Of a stretch of DNA of 43,222 nucleotides, positions 15,256 to 23,331 are shown piece by piece. Source of the DNA: Flavobacteriales bacterium. GTDB lineage: Bacteria > Bacteroidota > Bacteroidia > Flavobacteriales_D > Parvicellaceae. A program made the translations under genes and the position numbers. The stretch spans positions 1 through 43,222 of the forward strand of contig JAGXIB010000184.1 of the NCBI GenBank assembly GCA_024635865.1. Direction: 5' to 3'. Under the pieces are notes generated by a model. It did not search any database and was not told the origin of the DNA. It saw only the letters and a program-made list of their open reading frames with translations. Position 1 is the stretch's first letter; the number at the start of each line of letters is the position of its first letter.

Positions 15256-16869
15256 ATGAATAAAATAAACTTATTACTATTACCATTTCTGTTTGTTTAT
15301 ACTTTTTTCTCTCAAGACCTAGATTCTTTTTTAGATCAATCAAACAACTTCTTTATTCATAATGTAACTGATGGTAAAGTCGATTACAATAGCATTAAAG
15401 AAAGTTCTGAGTTACCCGTATTAATGAATACTATAAGTACACTTCAATTTTCTGAATTAAAAGAAAATGATCAAAAAGCATATTTAATAAATGTGTATAA
15501 TTTATTAGTAATAAATAAAATAAGAGAAAATTGGCCAATAGCCAGTCCTATGGATATTTCTGGTTTTTTTGAAGGAGTAAAACACAATATTGCTGGTAAA
15601 AAATGGACATTAAATCATTTAGAAAACGAGATTATACGTCCTCGTTTTAAGGATCCAAGATTACATTTTGTTTTAGTTTGTGGAGCTAAAGACTGTCCTC
15701 CAATTATAAACGAAGCCTACTATCCTTTAACACTCGAGCTCCAATTAGATGAACAAACGAAATCAGCACTAAACAACCCTAATTTTATTAAGGTAGAAGG
15801 AGAGGTTGTTCAGATATCAGAAATTTTTAAATGGTATACTGCAGATTTTAAATTAAAAGCTAAAAATGAATTAGCATACATAAATAGTTATAGGACAAAC
15901 AAAATAGACCCTAAAGCTAAGTATGATTACTATAGTTATGATTGGTCTGTAAATGCTGCTGTGAATAGCGGCTCTTCTAATAGTGACTTAACTATGAATT
16001 CTAAAGGAGAAGCTCAAGAGCCTTCAGAGTTTAACTTGCAAACATATAACGCTGGTTCTTTATTGAGGAAAGGAAAATTTGATGTTTCATTATTCAACTC
16101 AATATATACCCAAAGTAAGTCACAATGGATGGGTACCACTTTTGATGGGTTTAGAGAAACATTTTACTCGTCTTTACTACAGTTTACATATGGGACTTCA
16201 AAAAACGCCAGATTTAACCTTGGTTTTGACCTCAAGTTTGGTGGCTCAGGAAAATCCTCTGTTGATGATTTTTCTAAAATTACTAGAGCGTTTGAATTTA
16301 AGAATGATGACTCTACTCGTGTTGGTTTATCTTATGCGGGTCCCAGAGTTAAAATTCAACCCTTAAAAAGCGAACCTAACTTTACTATTCAGAGCAGTTT
16401 ACTCTTTCCAACTATAAATTCTGGAGAAGGAAGAGTTGCAGATAGTAATGGGAATGGAGCATTGTATTTCTTAGAGTGGAACAGAGTGCAATGGTGGACT
16501 CAATTTTTTTATGTAAGAGACTTTAAAAAGTCACAACTATTTTTAGAAGTAGACGTTTGGTATCGTATTGGGTATAAAGAAAATCAAGCTTCTGCAGTAG
16601 ATTTGCCGGTAACCGCTATTTATAGTTATTTCCCAACTTCTAAGACTACAGTTTATGGTCTTGTTTCGCATGTTACAAGAAACCAATATAATCCTAATAG
16701 TTATAATGATGGAATTACTACAGCAGCTAACTTTAGCACGGCTGGCTTAGGTCTTAAATATCAAATGACATCAAAAATAAACTTAGAATTACTGTACACT
16801 AAATTTTTACGAGGCACCAATTCTGGCTTAGGTAATACTTTTAATATAGGAATAAGATATGTCCACTAG
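15256..16869 (+). CDS. DUF547 domain fused to an outer-membrane beta-barrel
   Basis: A 537-residue protein when started at 15256. The frame is open further upstream, but only this ATG gives a signal peptide (MNKINLLLLPFLFVYTFFSQ). Residues about 25-210 form a DUF547 domain with VDYNSI, KAYLINVYNLLVINKI and the conserved cysteine pair C142/C147 in VCGAKDCPPI. A Ser/Asn linker (about 232-262) leads to about 275 residues of amphipathic strands (FDVSLFNSIYTQ, ARFNLGFDLKFG, INLELLYTKFLRG, FNIGIRYVH). These look like a 10-12-stranded barrel. DUF547 proteins are usually stand-alone, so the fusion would display or tether the domain at the outer membrane. The activity of DUF547 is unknown. Monocistronic. 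Confidence 0.8.
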   Translation: MNKINLLLLPFLFVYTFFSQDLDSFLDQSNNFFIHNVTDGKVDYNSIKESSELPVLMNTISTLQFSELKENDQKAYLINVYNLLVINKIRENWPIASPMDISGFFEGVKHNIAGKKWTLNHLENEIIRPRFKDPRLHFVLVCGAKDCPPIINEAYYPLTLELQLDEQTKSALNNPNFIKVEGEVVQISEIFKWYTADFKLKAKNELAYINSYRTNKIDPKAKYDYYSYDWSVNAAVNSGSSNSDLTMNSKGEAQEPSEFNLQTYNAGSLLRKGKFDVSLFNSIYTQSKSQWMGTTFDGFRETFYSSLLQFTYGTSKNARFNLGFDLKFGGSGKSSVDDFSKITRAFEFKNDDSTRVGLSYAGPRVKIQPLKSEPNFTIQSSLLFPTINSGEGRVADSNGNGALYFLEWNRVQWWTQFFYVRDFKKSQLFLEVDVWYRIGYKENQASAVDLPVTAIYSYFPTSKTTVYGLVSHVTRNQYNPNSYNDGITTAANFSTAGLGLKYQMTSKINLELLYTKFLRGTNSGLGNTFNIGIRYVH

Positions 16870-16932
16870 AAAAACAGCTTTTTTTACTAATGGGTTTTTA
16901 AATTCCAATTAATGAAACGAAGCGCTACTTTT

Positions 16933-17502
16933 TTAGTTTCCTGCCTCCATTTTTTCCATTTGCCTTTCTATCGCTTTATCTATAATTAGTGAATCTACGT
17001 TTACGTTAGAAAAATCACTAAACATTTTATTATCTTTTAATGCAGGAATCACTGTTTTCGATAAGTCCGATAAAGGGTAGTATAGCGAAGACTCGACTTT
17101 TAAGTTGTTTGGGATGAGGTTTAGCTGTTCATCGTAAGAATTAATAATAACCAACAGAACACTTATTATCAATAATATTTTTAAGGCTCCAAACCCAGCT
17201 CCAGCAGCTTTGTTTATCAGTTTTAATTGAATCAAGTTAATAAACTTTTCTAAAATCCTCCCTAAAACAAACACTCCTGCCACAATTAAGATAAAGGTTA
17301 CCGTGAACGAAGCTAAAGGAATATACTTATCCTCAACTTTTCCAGTAATAATTTCAGCGATATAACTTGAAAAGTGAATGGCACCCCAAACACCAAGGCC
17401 CAAAGCGATTAAGCTACTCACTTCTATGATCAGTCCTTTTTTAAACCCTCTATATGCTGCCCATAAAATAGGGACAATTATAACAATGTCTATTGTACTC
17501 AT
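16933..17502 (-). CDS. CvpA-family membrane protein
   Basis: A 189-residue protein. The N-terminal IDIVIIVPILWAAYRGFKKG (residues 4-23) is the conserved CvpA opening, followed by three more hydrophobic segments (about 28-50, 62-84 and 104-122) and a polar C-terminal tail of about 65 residues. CvpA proteins are inner-membrane proteins linked to colicin V production in E. coli and to envelope stress tolerance; their biochemical role is unclear. It is the last gene of the minus-strand envelope cluster, 85 nt after the DUF4837 gene, and may also have its own promoter. Confidence 0.88.
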   Translation of the reverse strand: MSTIDIVIIVPILWAAYRGFKKGLIIEVSSLIALGLGVWGAIHFSSYIAEIITGKVEDKYIPLASFTVTFILIVAGVFVLGRILEKFINLIQLKLINKAAGAGFGALKILLIISVLLVIINSYDEQLNLIPNNLKVESSLYYPLSDLSKTVIPALKDNKMFSDFSNVNVDSLIIDKAIERQMEKMEAGN

Positions 17503-17512
17503 ATTTTGGGCA

Positions 17513-17543
17513 AGATAGTAGCTTAACTAACTTTAAAAGCAAA
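17513..17543 (-). promoter_or_regulatory. possible promoter for the CvpA-family gene
   Basis: On the minus strand TTTG (17540-17543) is followed 19 nt later by TACTATCT (17513-17520), a partial match to TAnnTTTG. A 9-bp inverted repeat, TTAACTAAC (17523-17531) and GTTAGTTAA (17572-17580), has its proximal arm inside this spacer and could be an operator. Confidence 0.3.
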
Positions 17544-17587
17544 CGAAAAGAGAAAGTATTAACAACAGAGGGTTAGTTAATGTTTAC

Positions 17588-18622
17588 TTAAAACTCCAAG
17601 GAGTATATCATCGCCTCCAATTCTCTAAGATAAAGTTGTTTTTGAAATTTTGGAGCGAAAATATACCCTTCCACAGTGATAATTCGATTGTTTTTTTCAT
17701 CTAATTGACTCACACTAATGAACGGTCCTCCCATTAAACTATTTTGCATTTTCCAAAGGCCTTTGGTTTCAAAAACATAATTATCATTGTGCTTCTTTTC
17801 AATGTACTGAGGAGCGTATTCTTTAGTCCGTTCAGTCGTCATATAAGTTCCTTCTTCTTGTCCGTGAATATATTTTTTTAGAATAGAGTCTCTTTTGTTG
17901 AGTTGGTAAGCTAGAGTGAAAGTACTGTCGTCTAAAAAAGGATAAGTATAAACAATTAGCCCTTGTTGTATTTCATGATCAAGACCCCCTGATCGTTTAG
18001 AACGTATTTGCTGCATCCAAATTAACTCATTAAAGTTTTCAGAAATTGTCATTGAATTGGGAACATTTAAAGAGAGGTTCATCGTGATTTCTAACTCTTC
18101 TTTTATTGATTTATTAGCTCCTTTTTTATACTCTTCTTTAAGCACAGAAATAGCCGAACTACTTAATTGGTTAATTAAACTAGAGGCATAGGAAAGGTAT
18201 TGTTCTGAAACTTCAGTTGTATTTCCTCCAGAAATTTTATAAATGGTTTGTCCTTTAGCCCAAATATCTTTTCTAGGGTTATTAAAGTTAAGTGAGACAG
18301 ACTTTTTAGACTTACTGAGTTCAAAAATTAAAATAGTATGATTAGTTTTTAACCCCTGATTAAAGGAAGAGTTGTCAACCATTAGAACATTAAACAAAGG
18401 TTCTTCCTGTGGCAATGTTTCAATTGGTTTTTCCAATGTTTCTCTTATTGCTTTACCAAGGTTAGTGTCCCAGTATTCTTTATCTAAAACAACAATTATT
18501 TTACCTGGTTCCCCAGTTGCTTTTTCTTTCAGGTCTAACTTTGTAAATCCATCATCAATGCAACTAGAGTAGATAAAACTAGTGACTAAAGTGATCATAA
18601 TAATCTTAATCATTGAACTCAT
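17588..18622 (-). CDS. DUF4837-family lipoprotein
   Basis: A 344-residue protein with a lipoprotein signal ending IYSSC (Cys21). The mature start GEPGKIIVVLDKEYWDTNLG and the following PQEEPLFNV segment match what I know of DUF4837, a Bacteroidota-specific lipoprotein family of unknown function. The body is mixed alpha/beta. The C-terminal region ends YLRELEAMIYSLEF, which resembles family members. It starts 6 nt after the coiled-coil protein gene and is cotranscribed with it. An ATG at codon 4 is an alternative start that keeps the signal. Confidence 0.8.
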   Translation of the reverse strand: MSSMIKIIMITLVTSFIYSSCIDDGFTKLDLKEKATGEPGKIIVVLDKEYWDTNLGKAIRETLEKPIETLPQEEPLFNVLMVDNSSFNQGLKTNHTILIFELSKSKKSVSLNFNNPRKDIWAKGQTIYKISGGNTTEVSEQYLSYASSLINQLSSSAISVLKEEYKKGANKSIKEELEITMNLSLNVPNSMTISENFNELIWMQQIRSKRSGGLDHEIQQGLIVYTYPFLDDSTFTLAYQLNKRDSILKKYIHGQEEGTYMTTERTKEYAPQYIEKKHNDNYVFETKGLWKMQNSLMGGPFISVSQLDEKNNRIITVEGYIFAPKFQKQLYLRELEAMIYSLEF

Positions 18623-18628
18623 ATTTAT

Positions 18629-19648
18629 TTATTTTAAAGCAAATGTAGTTGTCCCTATTTTAGTTCCTTCTGCAAAAATTTGAGTAGTATATGTTCCTTC
18701 CTCAATTTCTCCTTCTACCTCAAAATAGATACATAAATCAACATTTTCATTTTGGTAGTTAATTTGACGTTTCACACTTCCAGACTTAGAAACACCGTCA
18801 ATAGTAAAGTTAAAAGAGGAGCTGTTTTTCAAAACTTTTCCTTTAGGGTCTGTCACCGTCATAATGATATCTTTATTTCCTGCTTCAGCAATTTTATTCT
18901 CTATAATTGTAAAGCAAGATTTAATCATGTCAGTTCTTCTAGCTCTACTTGTTTCTACTTGTTTTCCACTGTTTCTAACGATAATGGCTGTTGAGGTTAT
19001 TCCTCCAGTTTGTAAAACAGATCCCAATGCAACAATGTTTTTGGTCTTATTCAATTCGTCTTTAACAAGATCCCTTTCTGTGGAAACAGCATTGATTTTA
19101 TCATCTTTAATAATAATTGTTTTTTGAAGGTTTCCATTTAAGGTATTCAAAGAGTCTATGGTATGAATATAACCTTTCATTATACCTCGTAACGTTTCGG
19201 TTTCTTTTTTTAGTTTATATATTTTACCCCAGTCCCTTTTACTTTTATTTTTAAGCCCATCTACTTCTTCTATTAGTGAAGTAATTCGAGTTCTTTGACT
19301 ATTTATACTGTCCTGCATTTCTTGGTTTTCTATTTCAATATTATCATATTGATCTAACATACTAACCAAATTGTTACGAAGTGCTTCGTCGTCGGACTCT
19401 GCAATTACTCCAGAGTTTTTTAATATAGTATTCAAGTCCTCTTTCTCTTGTAATAAAGCAGAGATAGAAGATTCGTGAGTTGTATTTTTTTTCTTTAGTT
19501 CTCCTATGGCATAACTTAGGTATCCTATGCCGGCTAATAGTAAGACGATAACAATGATGTAGACCCCGTCTTTTTTAGAACTTTTTTTAGTTGGTTCAAT
19601 AATAGGGCTATCTTCTTTTTTTATTGGGCTCTTGGTTTGTTCAGTCAT
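18629..19648 (-). CDS. membrane-anchored coiled-coil protein, unknown function
   Basis: A 339-residue protein. A cytoplasmic Lys/Pro-rich tail (1-27) is followed by one membrane helix (about 28-49, VYIIVIVLLLAGIGYLSYAI). A long coiled coil (about 52-205) is rich in Leu, Glu, Lys and Asn, and a beta-rich C-terminal domain (about 210-339) includes DIIMTVTDPKGKVL and EEGTYTTQIFAEG. The layout suggests a periplasmic stalk holding a small beta domain. I do not recognise a named family. It has its own likely promoter within the 59-nt gap after murI and is followed 6 nt later by the DUF4837 gene. Confidence 0.7.
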   Translation of the reverse strand: MTEQTKSPIKKEDSPIIEPTKKSSKKDGVYIIVIVLLLAGIGYLSYAIGELKKKNTTHESSISALLQEKEDLNTILKNSGVIAESDDEALRNNLVSMLDQYDNIEIENQEMQDSINSQRTRITSLIEEVDGLKNKSKRDWGKIYKLKKETETLRGIMKGYIHTIDSLNTLNGNLQKTIIIKDDKINAVSTERDLVKDELNKTKNIVALGSVLQTGGITSTAIIVRNSGKQVETSRARRTDMIKSCFTIIENKIAEAGNKDIIMTVTDPKGKVLKNSSSFNFTIDGVSKSGSVKRQINYQNENVDLCIYFEVEGEIEEGTYTTQIFAEGTKIGTTTFALK

Positions 19649-19671
19649 AGTTCTGTTCAGTTGTAAAGTTA

Positions 19672-19679
19672 CAAAGGTA
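19672..19679 (-). promoter_or_regulatory. -7 box for the coiled-coil protein gene
   Basis: On the minus strand TACCTTTG is an exact TAnnTTTG match, 23 nt before the ATG at 19648. The -33 region overlaps the end of murI and has no clear TTTG. This suggests that the downstream genes can be expressed separately from murI. Confidence 0.45.
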
Positions 19680-19707
19680 ATTACTTTTATAAAAACCGAT
19701 CCCTAAT

Positions 19708-20505
19708 TTATAAAAACCGTTTAACTTCTATTTGTTCAAACTTGTTAACTTGTAAATGAGATAATATAGTTTCTATTACTGAAAAGTTACTTCCTGATGT
19801 ATATATGGTCGTTTTTCTAGATGTATTTTCTCCTATTAAACAATGTTCCTTTAATTTTTTTGCTGTTTGTTTTGCGATTGCCTGAGACGGCTCTAGCAAA
19901 TGAATTTTACCTTTAGTGATTTTGTTTATCTCGCTAATCAACAAAGGATAGTGAGTACACCCTAACACAATATAATCAACTTTGTTGTCAATCATCGGTT
20001 GTATATAACGTATTAGTAGTTTTTTAGTCTCTTCTGAGTCAATTAAATTGTTCTCTACTTGATGAACTAAACCATAACCAATTTGTGTGATTACCGCTGT
20101 GTTTTTAGCAAACTTTTCAGAAGTGGTTTTAAAGTGATTTCCATTAACTGTTCCTTTAGTTGCTAAAACACCAACACAACCAGTATTACTTAAAAGAGAA
20201 GCTGGTTTTATTGCTGGCTCTATTCCAATTATTGGGATTGAGTATTTTTCTCTTAATGTGTTAATTGCAGCAGCAGTTGCAGTATTACAAGCGATAACAA
20301 TCAATTTACACTTTTGTTCAATTAGAAAATCAATAATGAAAGAACTCAACGCTATAATCTCTTTATTCGTCTTATTTCCATAAGGACAGTTTTTGCTATC
20401 TGCAAAATAGACAAAAGACTCGTTTTTAAATTCCTGTAAAAGTGTTTTCCAAACAGTTAAACCTCCAACACCAGAATCAAATATTCCAATTGGATTGTTG
20501 TTCAT
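19708..20505 (-). CDS. murI: glutamate racemase
   Basis: A 265-residue cytoplasmic enzyme that converts L- to D-glutamate for peptidoglycan. The N-terminal NPIGIFDSGVGGLTVW motif contains the conserved D10. The two catalytic cysteines are C73 in ACNTATAA and C183 in LGCTHYPLL, each in its canonical setting. The length is normal for MurI. Its ATG overlaps the stop of the upstream LEA-like gene by one base (TAATG), a sign of translational coupling. It belongs to the envelope cluster with the coiled-coil, DUF4837 and CvpA-family genes. Confidence 0.96.
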   Translation of the reverse strand: MNNNPIGIFDSGVGGLTVWKTLLQEFKNESFVYFADSKNCPYGNKTNKEIIALSSFIIDFLIEQKCKLIVIACNTATAAAINTLREKYSIPIIGIEPAIKPASLLSNTGCVGVLATKGTVNGNHFKTTSEKFAKNTAVITQIGYGLVHQVENNLIDSEETKKLLIRYIQPMIDNKVDYIVLGCTHYPLLISEINKITKGKIHLLEPSQAIAKQTAKKLKEHCLIGENTSRKTTIYTSGSNFSVIETILSHLQVNKFEQIEVKRFL

Positions 20506-20975
20506 TACATAAAGTTTTTTAAGTAAACAGTTTCCTCTTCGTTAATGTAGAATTTTTTCCCGACCCCATAAGCTTTCGCTTTTACATTGCCTTTTATTCC
20601 CATTTTTACTTTGCCAGATAAAAGAGCACCTAAAGAAACTGGAATCGAGCTCATGATATCTTTTGTTTTTGCTTGCATATATAGTGGGTAAACAGCAGTC
20701 GTGTTTTTTTTCAGTATAATTTTGTCTTTCATTTTAGTTTTACCAGCAAACTTACCATTAACAAATATATCTAAGGTAGTGGGCTTAATCGTTATATTAT
20801 AAGTGTTAGGGTTGTTTACTTTTATATCTAGCCGCATTAACAAGTTTTCAGCGCTTTTATTTTCTAGCTTAAAATTTTGTATCCCCTTAAAGTCTACTTC
20901 TTCATATTCAAAGCATCTATTGAAAAAGACTAAAATAGAAGTGTAAATTAATATTTTCTTAATTATTTTATTCAT
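20505..20975 (-). CDS. LEA type 2 (WHy-like) exported protein
   Basis: A 156-residue protein. A hydrophobic N-terminus ends FFNRC (Cys21). This could be a lipoprotein signal, although Arg just before Cys is atypical, so a membrane anchor is also possible. The rest has the LEA14/WHy pattern: FKLENKSAENLLMRLDIKV, then NNPNTYNITI, then a small-loop strand VNGKFAGK and a later KGNVKAKAYGVG strand. Such domains are beta-sandwiches of unclear function in bacteria. It is the first gene of the murI cluster and overlaps murI by one base. Confidence 0.75.
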   Translation of the reverse strand: MNKIIKKILIYTSILVFFNRCFEYEEVDFKGIQNFKLENKSAENLLMRLDIKVNNPNTYNITIKPTTLDIFVNGKFAGKTKMKDKIILKKNTTAVYPLYMQAKTKDIMSSIPVSLGALLSGKVKMGIKGNVKAKAYGVGKKFYINEEETVYLKNFM

Positions 20976-21138
20976 ATTTGTATAAACTCTTACTGTAGGT
21001 AAAAAGTTTCAAAATTAACTCGAATATAATGTTTTAATTTAAAGAGTTTGGAGGTTTTTCAACTTTTAAAAAGATGGAAGCAACTTTTTATTACAATTTT
21101 TAGTCTAACTAATTATAAAACAATATTTAATAATCAGG

Positions 21139-23331
21139 ATGAAGTATATATTTTCTTTTTTAGTAATCGTTCCCTTTTTCACTTTTGGACAAGTAACTGT
21201 AAACAATAGTATGACTGTTGCACAGTATGTTCAGAATGTTTTAGTTGGAAATGGGGTTACCGTTTCAAACATACAATACAACGGAGCTTCTGCTGCAACA
21301 GTTCAAGAACAAGTAGGCTCATTTAATGATGCGAACTCTTCTACTGGTTTACCAAATGGATTGATTATGGGTTCTGGGGACGTTCAAATGGCTGGGTTTT
21401 TAAATACTGGGGGAGGAGTAAACTTAGGAGGTTCAGGAAATCTAGGTGTTGATATAGACTTGCAGTCTATTACATCAAGTCAAATTTATGGTGAATGTGT
21501 TATTGAGTTTGATTTTATTCCTCAAGGAGATACAATTTCCTTTAACTATGTATTTGCCTCTGAGGAGTATGAAGAATATGTATGTGGTACTGTTAATGAT
21601 GCTTTTGGGTTTTTTCTATCGGGAGTTAATCCAGCAGGAGGAACCTATACTGCTGATAATATAGCTTTAATCCCAGACCCTTCTAACCTTTCGAACTATA
21701 CAACAACACCAGTTTCAATAAATACAGTAAATCCAGGAGTGCCAGGAGGCTTCTCTTCTTCTGCTAACTGCGATGCTATAGACCCTAATTGGGCTTCATA
21801 CAATTTTTTTTATACCCCAAACACCACTAGTGATTATGAGTATGATGGAAGTACTGTTGTTTTACAGGCAAAAGCTGCGGTAGTCTGTAATCAAACTTAT
21901 CATATTAAGTTAGCAATTGGAGATGGGGGAGATAACGTTTTTGACTCTGGAGTGTTTCTAGAAGCCGGTAGTTTTTCTTCAAACTCTGTTGATGTCAATA
22001 TTTCAGCACTTTCAAGCAATAACTCTATTTTAGGAGACTCAGCTATAAAAGAGGGCTGTATAGATGCGGTTTTTACTTTTGTTAGACCAGATACTGCAGG
22101 AAGTTTAACTTTAGACATTGATATTTTAGGTACTGCTACAAATGGAGTTGATTATACGCTTATTGCAGATAGTGTTTTTTTTACTTCAGGAGAAGACTCA
22201 TCTCAAATTATTATTAATACAATTGCAGATGGAATTATTGAAGGAACAGAAGAATTGACGATTAACGTTTATACTATTACTGCCTGTGGAGATACGATAG
22301 TTACTTCTGGAACACTTTATATTGTTGAGGACTATGATTATAATGTAATAGCTTCTCCCGATACATCATTTAAATGTCTTTTAGACTCTATTTTGATTAC
22401 GGCAAATGCGTCAGGTGGTATTTCTCCTTATACCTACCAATGGGATAATAATCTTAGTGGAGATTCTGTCTATGTTAGCCCTTCTGAAAACACTTTTTAT
22501 ATTGTTACTGCCTATGATGCTTGTAATGTTGCTTCGATTGAAGATACCGTAATTATTTCCTTCACTTTAGCACCTCTTTTAGTTTCTGGACTAAATGATA
22601 CGACTTTATGTGGCTCTAATTTTATTCTATTAGATGCGAACAGTTCAGGAGGAGCATTGCCAATATCTTATCTATGGAGCACGGGGAGTACCAGCGAAAC
22701 AGCTTTAGTCTCCCCTTCAGTTTCAACAAGTTATTCGGTTACAATGACAGACAGCTGCGGTGTTGAGTTGGTTCAAAACGTATTGGTTAAAGTAACTGAT
22801 AACCCTGTTAGTTTATCTCTAGAGGGACCAGTAACACATTGTATAGGAGAGGAATTAATCTTAACACCAACAATTACAGGAGGTGCAACTCCTTTTTCAT
22901 ATACATGGACAGGTAATGGAGGGTTAAATACTAACCCTCAAACTGGAGAGCTTTCTGTTATTGATCCAGAAACAGGTGATTTTTCTTTATTAGTCACCGA
23001 TGGGTGTAACCAGCAAGAATTAGCTAGTGTATTTGTAGATGTAATAGGTTGTTCAATTACAATTCCAAATGTAATCACACCAAATGGAGATGGAAAAAAT
23101 GATCAGTTTATCATAGCAAACTTAGAGTATCACCCTAACACTAAAATATTAATTTATAATAGGTGGGGAAGAGTGGTTTATAAAGATAATGATTATAAAA
23201 ATGATTGGGGAGGAACTAATAAAGGGGGAACTAAAGTAGGTGCAGGAACTTATTTTTATGTTTTAGACCTCGAAGATGCTGAACAATGTGATAAAGTTGA
23301 GTGCAATGGATTTATTACTATAATGAATTAA
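21139..23331 (+). CDS. choice-of-anchor L domain protein with T9SS type B sorting domain
   Basis: A 730-residue secreted protein with a signal peptide (1-17, ending TFGQ). Residues about 20-265 are a choice-of-anchor L domain (PNGLIMGSGDV, FNYVFASEEYEEYV, NDAFGFFLSG). A Calx-beta-like module follows (about 290-400). Three Ig/PKD-like modules then have the pattern GG-x-x-P-x-x-Y-x-W (about 405-655, e.g. SGGISPYTYQW). The last roughly 70 residues are a gliding-motility-type C-terminal domain (NVITPNGDGKND, IYNRWGRVVY, GTYFYVLDL), which directs type IX export and surface attachment. It is probably a surface adhesin or matrix protein. The 3' end overlaps the convergent protease gene by 14 bp. Confidence 0.92.
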   Translation: MKYIFSFLVIVPFFTFGQVTVNNSMTVAQYVQNVLVGNGVTVSNIQYNGASAATVQEQVGSFNDANSSTGLPNGLIMGSGDVQMAGFLNTGGGVNLGGSGNLGVDIDLQSITSSQIYGECVIEFDFIPQGDTISFNYVFASEEYEEYVCGTVNDAFGFFLSGVNPAGGTYTADNIALIPDPSNLSNYTTTPVSINTVNPGVPGGFSSSANCDAIDPNWASYNFFYTPNTTSDYEYDGSTVVLQAKAAVVCNQTYHIKLAIGDGGDNVFDSGVFLEAGSFSSNSVDVNISALSSNNSILGDSAIKEGCIDAVFTFVRPDTAGSLTLDIDILGTATNGVDYTLIADSVFFTSGEDSSQIIINTIADGIIEGTEELTINVYTITACGDTIVTSGTLYIVEDYDYNVIASPDTSFKCLLDSILITANASGGISPYTYQWDNNLSGDSVYVSPSENTFYIVTAYDACNVASIEDTVIISFTLAPLLVSGLNDTTLCGSNFILLDANSSGGALPISYLWSTGSTSETALVSPSVSTSYSVTMTDSCGVELVQNVLVKVTDNPVSLSLEGPVTHCIGEELILTPTITGGATPFSYTWTGNGGLNTNPQTGELSVIDPETGDFSLLVTDGCNQQELASVFVDVIGCSITIPNVITPNGDGKNDQFIIANLEYHPNTKILIYNRWGRVVYKDNDYKNDWGGTNKGGTKVGAGTYFYVLDLEDAEQCDKVECNGFITIMN

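Noticed and set aside
21139-23331. Choice-of-anchor L protein as a novel system
   Set aside because: The domain order with a gliding-type C-terminal domain is well known in Bacteroidota secreted proteins.
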